From NCBI GenBank assembly GCA_947488755.1, contig CANLAD010000001.1:3109501-3173500 (forward strand): 64,000 nt of DNA, written 5' to 3'. A program made the translations under genes and the position numbers. Within the stretch, counting starts at the first letter, position 1; the number at the start of each line of letters is the position of its first letter. Shown piece after piece: positions 35,980 to 44,412 of this stretch. The notes below the pieces were generated by a model. The model was given only the letters and a program-made list of their open reading frames with translations, was not told where the DNA came from and did no database searches. This stretch comes from an uncultured Erythrobacter sp. Its GTDB lineage: Bacteria > Pseudomonadota > Alphaproteobacteria > Sphingomonadales > Sphingomonadaceae.

Positions 35980-36411
35980 GTGGCCAAGAAGATCGAAGGC
36001 TATATCAAGCTGCAGGTGCCCGCTGGCACCGCAAATCCCTCACCCCCGATCGGCCCGGCGCTGGGTCAGCGCGGCGTCAACATCATGGAATTTTGCAAGG
36101 CGTTCAACGCCGCGACGCAGGATCTTGAAAAGAGCGCGCCGATCCCGACCACGATCACGGTTTATGCCGACCGCTCGTTCACCTTCACGACCAAGACTCC
36201 GCCCGCATCCTATTACCTCAAAAAGGCTGCTAAGCTGAAGAAGGGTTCAGGCGAGCCGAACAAGAACAAGGTCGGCAAGATCACCCACAGCCAGTTGAAG
36301 GAAATCGCGGAGGCCAAGATGGCCGATCTCAACGCGAACGATATCGACCAGGCAATCAAGATCATCGAAGGCTCCGCGCATTCGATGGGCCTCGAAGTGG
36401 TGGAGGGCTGA
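35980..36411 (+). CDS. rplK: 50S ribosomal protein L11
   Basis: The 143-residue L11 is complete: [38 protein letters not shown], the Pro-rich hinge [14 protein letters not shown] and the C-terminal rRNA-binding domain ending [14 protein letters not shown]11 forms the GTPase-associated centre of the large subunit. The start is a GTG preceded by the strong AAAGGAGG. rplA follows after 4 nt. Confidence 0.98.
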   Translation: MAKKIEGYIKLQVPAGTANPSPPIGPALGQRGVNIMEFCKAFNAATQDLEKSAPIPTTITVYADRSFTFTTKTPPASYYLKKAAKLKKGSGEPNKNKVGKITHSQLKEIAEAKMADLNANDIDQAIKIIEGSAHSMGLEVVEG

Positions 36412-36415
36412 ACCA

Positions 36416-37108
36416 ATGGCAAAGCTGACCAAGAAGCAGAAGAAGACCGCCGAGCTCGATCCTGAAAAGATTTATAGCGTCGATGAAGCGATTGCCACGC
36501 TGCGCGAGCACAAGGCGAAGTTCGACGAGACCGTCGAGGTCGCGATGAACCTCGGCGTCGATCCGCGCCATGCCGACCAGATGGTGCGCGGCATGGTCTC
36601 GCTGCCGTCGGGCACGGGCAAGGATGTGAAGGTTGCCGTGTTCGCGCGCGGCGACAATGCCGAGAAGGCTGAGGCCGCCGGAGCCGACAAGGTCGGCGCG
36701 GAAGATCTCATGGAAGAGATGCAGAACGGCGATCTCGACTATGACCGCGTGATCGCGACGCCTGATATGATGGGCGTGGTGGGTCGGCTGGGCAAGCTGC
36801 TCGGTCCCAAGGGCCTGATGCCCAACCCGAAGCTGGGTACCGTCACGCCGAACGTCGAACAGGCCGTTAAAGACGCCAAGGGCGGCCAGGTCGAATTCCG
36901 CGTCGAGAAGATGGGCATCATTCACTCGGGTATCGGCAAGATGTCGTTCTCGGATGACGACCTGAAGGCGAACTTCAAGGCGATGACCGACGCGATCGTC
37001 AAGGCAAAGCCGTCGGGCGCCAAGGGCAAGTACGTGAAGAAGGTCTCGCTGACCTCGACCATGGGTCCGGGCCTGAAGATCGACACCGCCGATATCGAAG
37101 GCGCGTAG
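36416..37108 (+). CDS. rplA: 50S ribosomal protein L1
   Basis: The 230-residue L1 is complete, with [48 protein letters not shown] and the C-terminal [19 protein letters not shown]. It forms the L1 stalk and in E. coli represses its own operon. GGAGGG lies before the ATG. rplJ and rplL, which usually follow, are not in the next stretch; a palindrome ends the unit. Confidence 0.98.
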   Translation: MAKLTKKQKKTAELDPEKIYSVDEAIATLREHKAKFDETVEVAMNLGVDPRHADQMVRGMVSLPSGTGKDVKVAVFARGDNAEKAEAAGADKVGAEDLMEEMQNGDLDYDRVIATPDMMGVVGRLGKLLGPKGLMPNPKLGTVTPNVEQAVKDAKGGQVEFRVEKMGIIHSGIGKMSFSDDDLKANFKAMTDAIVKAKPSGAKGKYVKKVSLTSTMGPGLKIDTADIEGA

Positions 37109-37142
37109 TAACGAACTCCGTTTCCTACTGGGAATCAACATG

Positions 37143-37180
37143 GCAAGGGGCCGGAAGCAGCGCTGCTTCCGGCCCCTTGC
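37143..37180. terminator. perfect 38-nt palindrome after rplA
   Basis: GCAAGGGGCCGGAAGCAGC is followed directly by its exact reverse complement. It would make a very stable hairpin 34 nt past the rplA stop. The usual U-run is missing (TGCGTCTGG follows), so it may act as a transcript stabiliser or need Rho. Confidence 0.7.
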
Positions 37181-37252
37181 TGCGTCTGGCAATGGAGCAA
37201 TTTGGAAAGAACCCGCGTGCTAGGCGTTGAGATGGCAAAGGAGCTTTTTTGA

Positions 37253-37474
37253 ATGACTACCAAGACCATCCTCTTCTTCATCGGCATCGCGGTCCTTATC
37301 GGATCGCTGTTCGTCGATACGCGACTGACGCCGATTATCGGCGCAGTGCTATTGTTGGGAGCGATAGTGTATGGCTGGGCAGCAAATCGCTCGGCGAGCG
37401 ATGCGAATCTGCGCAAGGCCGAACGTGCGACCCGTCGCCAGCGCGACAAGCATTATCACGATCAGGCGTCCTGA
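37253..37474 (+). CDS. small membrane protein of unknown function
   Basis: The 73-residue product has two membrane helices (ILFFIGIAVLIGSLFV and IIGAVLLLGAIVYGWAA) and a basic C-terminal tail (RKAERATRRQRDKHYHD). AAGGAG lies before the ATG, supporting expression. I do not recognise a named family. It lies alone between the rplA palindrome and the convergent GMC oxidoreductase. Confidence 0.7.
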   Translation: MTTKTILFFIGIAVLIGSLFVDTRLTPIIGAVLLLGAIVYGWAANRSASDANLRKAERATRRQRDKHYHDQAS

Positions 37475-37497
37475 TCGCCGTCAATTGTCCCGCTCAT

Positions 37498-39618
37498 TCA
37501 GGCGAAATTGGCGTGGGCAATGGCCATCGTGAACATCTGCGCATTGATACGGATCGAGGATGGGAACACGCTCGCATCGGCGACGTAAAGATTGCCGGTT
37601 CCGTGTACTTTGAGATCGGCACCGACCACGGATCGACGCGGGTTTGATCCCATCACATTGCCACCTTGCGGATGCGACGTGCTGACGATGAAATCGTGCG
37701 ATTCCTTAAGATGGCGCTCGACCAGCGCCTCGATATCGTCACCGGGCCGGACGGTGACGTTGTCCGACGTCGGAAGGTATACCTCCACCGCTCCCGCAGC
37801 GAAGTGCATCTTCACCACGTCGATGACATAGCCGCGCAATTGCTCGCGATGCTTGCGCTTCAGCTTCACTCTGAAACGACCGCGCTTCACTTCACCGATA
37901 TCGCTGACCGGCATGAGAATGCCAAGACAGACGAGGTTCGAATAGGACTGCATCCGCTCGACAAATTCCTGAAACCATCCGCCGACCGATGCGGCGAACG
38001 TCCCCGGAGGATGAAACCAGCTTTCGATCAGATGATCGCCGCGATCGACGTAGGTGCTCATTTGCACCCCATCCCAGCTGTTCACCGGGTGGGGCATCTT
38101 GGCGATCACGGGACAGGCGAGATTGCACGAAATCTGCTCGCCAATATCCGCAAAATCAAAGCGTTCCATCAGCGCTGAGGAAGCGCCCGTGCCAGCGGCG
38201 ATAATTGCACCCTTCGCGGGGCGGATGCGTACGTGACGTCCGTTTTGCCTCGCCTCGACGGATTTTACGGGCTTGTTGTGCAGGTTCCAGCCGATGTTGA
38301 TCCGGAACGCTGCGGTGTTTTCCGCAATCCTGGTGCCACCTGCCTGCGCGTCTTTGAGCAGGGTCTGAACCACCGAGTTCTTGCGGTCATAGGGGCATCC
38401 GGAATTGCAATAACCGCAGCCCCAGCATGTCCGCCCGTTGCTGCCGTAATTCTTCTCGAACAGCCTCGCGGTGACGCCCGCATCATCGGGTCTTCCATGC
38501 CCGGCGGCGACAAAGGCATTCCACGCATTCTTGAGATGCGCGCCGTTCGGTCCAGCCTGCTCGTCGGTGATGGGAGCGATTTCGAGGCGCGTCCATAGAT
38601 GATCGAAGGCCGCGCTCAACTTGCCACCCGCGTTCACATCCACACCGAATTCGTCGCGCCAGTGCTGGATTACGTCCTGTGTGCGCGGGTGCGGGTCGGC
38701 GATATCGGGGCGAAAGCAGATGCCGTTATTGACCAACGACGATCCGCCAACGCACTCGGCCTGGAGGATGGCGATCTCGCGATTACTCGACGTCATCAGC
38801 CCGCCGCCCACATACATTCCGGAATATTGCTCGGCATCTTGGTGGCGAATTTCGCCGGTGGACCAGTAATCGCCTTTCTCGATCACGATTACGTTCTCGC
38901 CCTTGGCGGTGAGAGCCGCCGCTGCAGCCGCTCCTCCCGCGCCAGAGCCGATTACCAGCCAGTCGCAATCCTCATCACCGTTCAGTTCGACCGGTGTCAG
39001 ATCATCGACGGTAGAAAAAGCGGGTGCGCCCGGGCGAGATGGCGCGGGAACGAAGCCGATGGAGCCCCAGCTCGCAGGCTGCTGATAATAGGCGCAGTAA
39101 AAGATGGTCCGCAGTCGGCCGAGCGAGCGAATGATATCGAAGTCGGCCTCTGCAATTTTGTCGGTAAGCCGCTGCTGGCGCTCCGCGACGGAAAGATCGG
39201 TAAAGCTGCGCCGGAGCCACAATTCCAGCAGCACCAGGCCGCGCTTCGCATCGAGCCTTGTGCTGTCCGGAAGGATGGCGATCCAGCGCATGGCGTTTTC
39301 GATGATTTCGTCGATGGTCCCCTGCGGCGGCGGTCCGCCAAACAGCGCCTCGACATAGGCGTGCTCGAACGATGCGCGGCGGCGAGCGACAACCTCGATG
39401 AGCCCGTCGTCGACCTGAACCGTGTTGGCTTCGCGGCGATTGACGGCTTCGCCTTCCAGAGCCATCGCCGCGCCATCGGCGACGATGTAGTCCGCTTTCT
39501 CGCCGTCAGGCCCGGCTTCGACGCGCAAGACCGGGTGACCGGCGGATGTCTTGCCCAGCGCTCTCACGCTGCCGGGCTTGAGCGCATTTATTACCGACAA
39601 TGACAGATCAGGCATCAT
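37498..39618 (-). CDS. GMC-family oxidoreductase, long-chain alcohol oxidase type
   Basis: Residues 1 to about 200 form a helical N-terminal region resembling gluconate 2-dehydrogenase subunit 3-type or alcohol-oxidase extensions. The FAD-binding motif DWLVIGSGAGGAAAAAALTA then opens a GMC domain, with CVGGSSLVNNGICFRP and the C-terminal SHPQGGNVMG ... NLYVADASVFPSS. A cysteine cluster, CWGCGYCNSGCPYD, sits mid-protein, as in fatty alcohol oxidases of this family. It probably oxidises a long-chain or terpenoid alcohol; electron acceptor unknown. Two ATGs start the ORF, and GGGAGG favours the second (39615). Confidence 0.85.
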   Translation of the reverse strand: MMPDLSLSVINALKPGSVRALGKTSAGHPVLRVEAGPDGEKADYIVADGAAMALEGEAVNRREANTVQVDDGLIEVVARRRASFEHAYVEALFGGPPPQGTIDEIIENAMRWIAILPDSTRLDAKRGLVLLELWLRRSFTDLSVAERQQRLTDKIAEADFDIIRSLGRLRTIFYCAYYQQPASWGSIGFVPAPSRPGAPAFSTVDDLTPVELNGDEDCDWLVIGSGAGGAAAAAALTAKGENVIVIEKGDYWSTGEIRHQDAEQYSGMYVGGGLMTSSNREIAILQAECVGGSSLVNNGICFRPDIADPHPRTQDVIQHWRDEFGVDVNAGGKLSAAFDHLWTRLEIAPITDEQAGPNGAHLKNAWNAFVAAGHGRPDDAGVTARLFEKNYGSNGRTCWGCGYCNSGCPYDRKNSVVQTLLKDAQAGGTRIAENTAAFRINIGWNLHNKPVKSVEARQNGRHVRIRPAKGAIIAAGTGASSALMERFDFADIGEQISCNLACPVIAKMPHPVNSWDGVQMSTYVDRGDHLIESWFHPPGTFAASVGGWFQEFVERMQSYSNLVCLGILMPVSDIGEVKRGRFRVKLKRKHREQLRGYVIDVVKMHFAAGAVEVYLPTSDNVTVRPGDDIEALVERHLKESHDFIVSTSHPQGGNVMGSNPRRSVVGADLKVHGTGNLYVADASVFPSSIRINAQMFTMAIAHANFA

Positions 39619-39674
39619 TCACCTCCCACCCAATGAATGCTGGTCAGGATGCCCTATTTTTGAGTATTACAAAA

Positions 39675-39712
39675 CGTCAATTTGCGCGAATCCTTGTAAA
39701 GACGCGTCAATT
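39675..39712 (-). repeat. direct repeats CGTCAATT 30 bp apart upstream of the GMC gene
   Basis: CGTCAATT occurs at 39675-39682 and 39705-39712, about three helical turns apart, in an AT-rich stretch before the GMC oxidoreductase. On the coding strand they read AATTGACG and contain TTGACG, a -35-like hexamer. A regulator-binding role is only suggested by spacing. Confidence 0.35.
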
Positions 39713-39724
39713 ATTGGCCTGCTG

Positions 39725-40489
39725 CTATAACATGCCGCCCCGAGTGAAGTCCCAGCCCTCCTCGGCCAGTCCTTCGCACAGATTATCGAAGCAGCGTTGC
39801 AGGGCGTCGCGGTCGGTTGAGCGGATCACGAAATTCGATCCGACCTTGCCATCGCGGAAAAAGGGATAGGATCCGATCTGGCAATTCTCATGCGCCTGTT
39901 CGACCTCGCGTAGCAGCCTTGCCACTTCGCTTTCAGGAATGAAGCCTCCGACGGTTTCCGAGATCAGGGGTGCGCCGCCCTCCAACTTGCCGGTCAGCGC
40001 GTCGAGCATTCCCGCGGTGATATGGGGGACGCCCGCCATCAGGATAACGTTGCCGCGGCGGATGCCCGGCGCGCCGGACATGCGATTGGGTATGAGGTCG
40101 GCACCTTCAGGCACGCGGGCCATTCTCAGGCGACCTTCGTTAAGCCCACCCTTGTCGGCATAGTATCGTTCTAGCAGCGCGCGCGCTTCGGGATGGATGA
40201 CCACGGGCACGCCAAGTGCCTCGGCAACTGCATCGACGGTGATGTCATCGTGGGTCGGGCCGATTCCGCCTGTGGTGAACAGGTAATCGTTGGCGGCGCG
40301 AAGCTGGTTCACCGCCTCTATGATGCGGTCCTGGATGTCCGGCACAACGCGCACTTCGGCGAGACGGATGCCCTGCACCTGCAGCCAGCTTGCGACCTGC
40401 GCGATGTTCTTGTCGTGGGTACGACCGGAGAGGATCTCGTCACCGATGATGACGAGCCCGGCGGTCCAGATCTTGTCGGGAGAACTCAT
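39725..40489 (-). CDS. CinA-like MoaB/Mog-domain protein, short form
   Basis: The N-terminal molybdopterin-binding-like (MoCF) domain of CinA is clear: AGLVIIGDEILSGRTHDKNIAQVASWLQ, LFTTGGIGPTHDDITVDAVAEALG and NVILMAGVPHI. At 254 residues the C-terminal PncC deamidase domain of full CinA is missing. Short CinA-like proteins of this type are common in alphaproteobacteria; pyrophosphatase activity on NAD-related nucleotides has been shown for some CinA proteins. It is upstream of the GMC gene on the same strand. Confidence 0.88.
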   Translation of the reverse strand: MSSPDKIWTAGLVIIGDEILSGRTHDKNIAQVASWLQVQGIRLAEVRVVPDIQDRIIEAVNQLRAANDYLFTTGGIGPTHDDITVDAVAEALGVPVVIHPEARALLERYYADKGGLNEGRLRMARVPEGADLIPNRMSGAPGIRRGNVILMAGVPHITAGMLDALTGKLEGGAPLISETVGGFIPESEVARLLREVEQAHENCQIGSYPFFRDGKVGSNFVIRSTDRDALQRCFDNLCEGLAEEGWDFTRGGML

Positions 40490-40543
40490 GTCACGCCATC
40501 TAGGCGAGCGGCGCGGGCATGACCAGTCGCGATCCTCGCCCGA

Positions 40544-42052
40544 TTACTCCGCCGCTTCGAGCTGGTCCTGCGTGTTGCTTGCCCCGGCGTCGGCGCGGCG
40601 GAACGTCAGAATGCCATCATCGACCGGATCGTCCTGCATCCGCTTGCGGTCGATCAGATATTCCTGATTCAGGCGCCAGGGGTATTCGACCGAGTTTCTC
40701 GGCATGATGTGCTTGCCGCGCTGAATGTAGCCGCTGGAGAAATCGAACACGTCGTCCTCCTCGATCGCCGCTTCTCCCTCGGGCGTCAGGATCGGCACCG
40801 CGATGTCGGTATCGGTTTCGCGCATCCGGTTCAGCACGCGGCACACAAAATCCGAATTGATATCCGCCCTCAGGGTCCAGCTCGCATTGAGATAGCCGAA
40901 CACGACCGCCAGGTTCGGCAGATTCGAGAACATGCAGCCCTTATAATAGAAGCGTTCGTGGAATTCGACCGGCGCGCCGTCCACGCTGATCGCGATCTTG
41001 CCAGCCACGGCAAGTTTCAGGCCGGTCGCGGTGATGACGATGTCGGCTTCGATGAACTCGCCCGATTTCAGCCGCACGCCGCCCTTTTCGAAGGCCGCGA
41101 TATGACCGGTCACGATGTCGGCGCGATCCGCCTTCATGGCATCGAACAGATCATTGTCCGGCACCAGACACAGGCGCTGTTCCCAAGGATTATAGGGCGG
41201 CGTGAAGCTGTCCTTGTCGTAATCGGAGCCGAGGGCATTCTCGATCCGCTTGTAGAGCGAATCCTTGACCTTGTCCGGCTTGTCGCGGGCCATCTTGAAC
41301 GAATAGTCCTGCATCCAGATATTCTTTGCGCGCGTCAGCTTGTAGGCGAGCTTTCCAGGCAAGATCTTCCGCAGCAGATTGGCAATCCGATCCTTCGCGG
41401 GTCGCGAGAACATCCAGGTCGGCGTGCGCTGGAGCATCGTGACCTTCGCGGCTTTCTCGGCCATTGAGGGGACGATCGTAACAGCCGTTGCGCCTGATCC
41501 GATGACCACCACTTTCTTGCCCTCGTAATCGAGATCTTCGGGCCAGAATTGCGGGTGGATCACCTGCCCCTCGAACTCGCCGAAATCGAAGCCGGGATCG
41601 TAGGGCTCGTCGTAATCGTAATAGCCCGAGCCGAGATACAGGAAATTCGCAGTCATCCGCGTGCGCGAGCCGTCTTCCAGCTCCATTTCGACATGCCAGC
41701 GCGCTTCGTCCTCGCGGAAATCGGCGGAGATGACCTTGTGACCAAAGCGGATATGCTTGCGGATCCCGCGCTCATCGACGATCCGGTCGAGATAATCGAG
41801 GATCGCGGGCGCATCGGCGATGCTCTTTTCGTGGGTCCAGGGCTCAAAGTCGAACCCGAGCGTGTGCATGTCGCTGTCCGACCTGATGCCGGGATAGCGG
41901 AACAGATCCCAAGTGCCGCCCAGATTGTCCCGCCGCTCAACGATGGCGTAGGAATGCGACGGGGCCTTCATCTGCATATGCGCCGCCATGCCGATGCCGG
42001 ATATCCCGGCACCCACGATCAGAACGTCGACGTCGGGTGGGCTCGCTAGCAT
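40544..42052 (-). CDS. flavin monooxygenase, Baeyer-Villiger type
   Basis: Two dinucleotide-binding motifs are visible, for FAD (VLIVGAGISGIGMAAHM) and NADPH (VVVIGSGATAVTIVPSM), and between them lies the Baeyer-Villiger fingerprint FEGQVIHPQFWP, matching FxGxxxHxxxWP. Such enzymes insert oxygen next to ketones or hydroxylate related compounds. Length 502 residues is normal. AGGAAGAGAG precedes the ATG. Substrate unknown; nearby GMC oxidase and beta-oxidation genes hint at alcohol or ketone catabolism but are not in one operon with it. Confidence 0.92.
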   Translation of the reverse strand: MLASPPDVDVLIVGAGISGIGMAAHMQMKAPSHSYAIVERRDNLGGTWDLFRYPGIRSDSDMHTLGFDFEPWTHEKSIADAPAILDYLDRIVDERGIRKHIRFGHKVISADFREDEARWHVEMELEDGSRTRMTANFLYLGSGYYDYDEPYDPGFDFGEFEGQVIHPQFWPEDLDYEGKKVVVIGSGATAVTIVPSMAEKAAKVTMLQRTPTWMFSRPAKDRIANLLRKILPGKLAYKLTRAKNIWMQDYSFKMARDKPDKVKDSLYKRIENALGSDYDKDSFTPPYNPWEQRLCLVPDNDLFDAMKADRADIVTGHIAAFEKGGVRLKSGEFIEADIVITATGLKLAVAGKIAISVDGAPVEFHERFYYKGCMFSNLPNLAVVFGYLNASWTLRADINSDFVCRVLNRMRETDTDIAVPILTPEGEAAIEEDDVFDFSSGYIQRGKHIMPRNSVEYPWRLNQEYLIDRKRMQDDPVDDGILTFRRADAGASNTQDQLEAAE

Positions 42053-42166
42053 AGGTCTCTCTTCCTCTCTTCCGGCGCAATAGAACCACAGGGCGGCACG
42101 AAAAGCGAGTCACGATGGCAAATTGCAACTGACTTCATCCGCGGCAGTGTCTAGGGCGCGTGACCC

Positions 42167-44200
42167 ATGATAACCCGCATTCGCTCCATCGCATCGCTTC
42201 CGGCCATAGCCGCTGTTCTCCTCGCAACACCGGTCAGCGCGCAGGATGGCGAGCCGGAAGGCGGCGACGAGGCCGAGATCGTCGTCACCGGTGAAGGGCT
42301 TGAGCCTGCGCTTTCCAACATCGTCTATTCGACCACGGTGCTGGACCGCGACCTGATCGTCTCGAGCGGTTCGGGCCGGATAGAAGATGTGCTCTCCAAC
42401 ATTGCGGGCTTCCAGCAATTCCGACGCTCCGACAGCCGCTCATCCAACCCGAGCGCGCAAGGCGTCACGCTGCGCGCGTTGGGCGGCAATGCGACCAGCC
42501 GCGCGCTGGTGCTGCTAGATGGCGTGCCGATCGCCGATCCGTTCTTCGGCTATATCCCTTTCACGGCAATCACGCCCGAAACGCTCTCGCGCATCCGGGT
42601 CACACGCGGGGGCGGCTCGGGACCGTTCGGCGCGGGCGCATTGGCGGGAACGATAGAGCTCGAAAGCGCAGATGCGGCAACGCTCGGCCCGGCGCAGGCG
42701 AGCCTGCTTGCCAATGATCGCGGCGGGACCGAAGCGAGCGCTGCGCTGGCGCAAGAGCTGGGCGCCGGGTTCGGGATCGTCAGCGGGCGGTGGGATCGCG
42801 GCCCGGGCTTCTTTACGACGCCCGATGATCAGCGTGTGCCCGCCAGCGCCAAGTCGGAGTTCGATAGCTGGCAGATCGGCATTCGCGCGGTCGCTCCGCT
42901 CTCGAACGAAATTGAATTGCAGGCAAGCGGCCGGGTGTTCGACGATCAGCGCACGCTGCGCTTCGACGGCGCGAATTCGACCAGCGAAGGGCAGGATGCG
43001 AGCCTGCGGATCGTGGGGCGCGGCGCATGGGCGTTCGATGCCCTCGGCTACGTCCAGGCGCGCAATTTTTCGAATGTCGTAATCAGCTCCACGCGCTTCA
43101 CCCGGGTTCTCGACCAGCGCAACACGCCCTCTACCGGGCTGGGCGGCAAGATCGAGCTGCGTCCGCCGGTGGCCGAAGGGCATGAGTTGCGCATCGGCGC
43201 GGACTATCGCCATGCGGACGGTGAATTGCAGGAAGAGGCTTTTAGCGCCTTCACCGGCGCGTTGCGTGAGCGCCGCAGAGCAGGAGGCAGCAACAGCAAT
43301 CTCGGCCTGTTTGTCGAGGATGACTGGCAGATCGGGCCGTTGCTTCTAACCGGCGGACTACGCGCCGATCGCACCCGCATCGCCGACGGGTTCTTCCGCG
43401 CAGTGGACGCAAGCGGCGAGGTGGTGAGCGAAACGATCGCGGATGATCGGTCCGATTGGGCGTTGAGCTACCGCGCGGGCGCGTCCTTCTATGCCACCCG
43501 GCGGCTCGACCTGCGCGCCGCGCTTTATTCAGGATTGCGCCTTCCCACGCTCAACGAGCTTTACCGACCTTTCGTGGTCTTCCCGATCGTGACGCAGGCC
43601 AACGCCGCGCTTGAAAACGAGCGGCTCGAAGGCTTCGAGATCGGGCTGAACTGGCAGCCGGTCAACGCACTGGTCGTCTCGCTCACCGCCTTCGACAACG
43701 AAGTCGAAAATGCCATCGCGAACGTGACGCTGAAAGAGAACCTGCGCCAGCGCCGCAATCTGCCCGCAATCGATGCGCGCGGGATCGAGGGGGCGATTGC
43801 TGGCCAGGTCGGCAAGATCAGCCTCGACGCATCGCTCGCTTATACCGATGCGGAGATCGTCGGGGAGGGGCCATCGCTGGCGCTCGATGGCAACCGCCCG
43901 CCGCAAACACCGGAATTCTCCGCCTCCGCAACGCTCGCCTGGGAGCCGTCGGAAGGATGGCGGCTGGCGTCTACGCTGCGTCATGTCGGCGCACAGTTCG
44001 AGGATGATCTGGAAACGGATGTACTGCCTGCTGCGACCACGCTCGACCTGTTTGCGCAGGTTCCGGTTGCTGAGGATTTCTCCATCGTCGCTCGCGCGGA
44101 GAATGTATTCGACGAGGAAATCGTTACGCGCAATGCGCGAGGCGCGATCGATCTGGGCGTTCCGCAAACCTTCTGGCTGGGCTTTCGCTACGGCATCTGA
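42167..44200 (+). CDS. TonB-dependent receptor, BtuB-like size
   Basis: A signal peptide (PAIAAVLLATPVSAQ) precedes a TonB-box-like EIVVTGEG, a plug domain (GRIEDVLSNIAGFQQF, VLLDGVPIADPFFGY, GGGSGPFGAGALAGTIELES) and a barrel ending LGFRYGI. At 677 residues it is in the range of BtuB and siderophore receptors. No cobalamin riboswitch is visible upstream. The ligand is unknown. It starts 114 nt upstream-divergent from the monooxygenase. Confidence 0.92.
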   Translation: MITRIRSIASLPAIAAVLLATPVSAQDGEPEGGDEAEIVVTGEGLEPALSNIVYSTTVLDRDLIVSSGSGRIEDVLSNIAGFQQFRRSDSRSSNPSAQGVTLRALGGNATSRALVLLDGVPIADPFFGYIPFTAITPETLSRIRVTRGGGSGPFGAGALAGTIELESADAATLGPAQASLLANDRGGTEASAALAQELGAGFGIVSGRWDRGPGFFTTPDDQRVPASAKSEFDSWQIGIRAVAPLSNEIELQASGRVFDDQRTLRFDGANSTSEGQDASLRIVGRGAWAFDALGYVQARNFSNVVISSTRFTRVLDQRNTPSTGLGGKIELRPPVAEGHELRIGADYRHADGELQEEAFSAFTGALRERRRAGGSNSNLGLFVEDDWQIGPLLLTGGLRADRTRIADGFFRAVDASGEVVSETIADDRSDWALSYRAGASFYATRRLDLRAALYSGLRLPTLNELYRPFVVFPIVTQANAALENERLEGFEIGLNWQPVNALVVSLTAFDNEVENAIANVTLKENLRQRRNLPAIDARGIEGAIAGQVGKISLDASLAYTDAEIVGEGPSLALDGNRPPQTPEFSASATLAWEPSEGWRLASTLRHVGAQFEDDLETDVLPAATTLDLFAQVPVAEDFSIVARAENVFDEEIVTRNARGAIDLGVPQTFWLGFRYGI

Positions 44201-44412
44201 CCCCCATGGCTATCGTTCGCAGAAGCAACATTCTGGCAGCGTGAGCGACGTTTGCGCATCAATGGTGCGATGCAGCACAACATGTGGCATTTTTGCTACA
44301 ACAGCGGATTAACGTAACCCGCGCTCTTGTGGGCCGTCAAAGCCTTGATAGTCTCTCATCGACAAGCGAACCACACCGGCAAAAGTCGGGTGGCCCTGTG
44401 GAGAGGACATCT

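Noticed and set aside
42053-42166. Cobalamin riboswitch before the BtuB-sized receptor
   Set aside because: The 114-bp gap is too short and shows no B12-box-like sequence.
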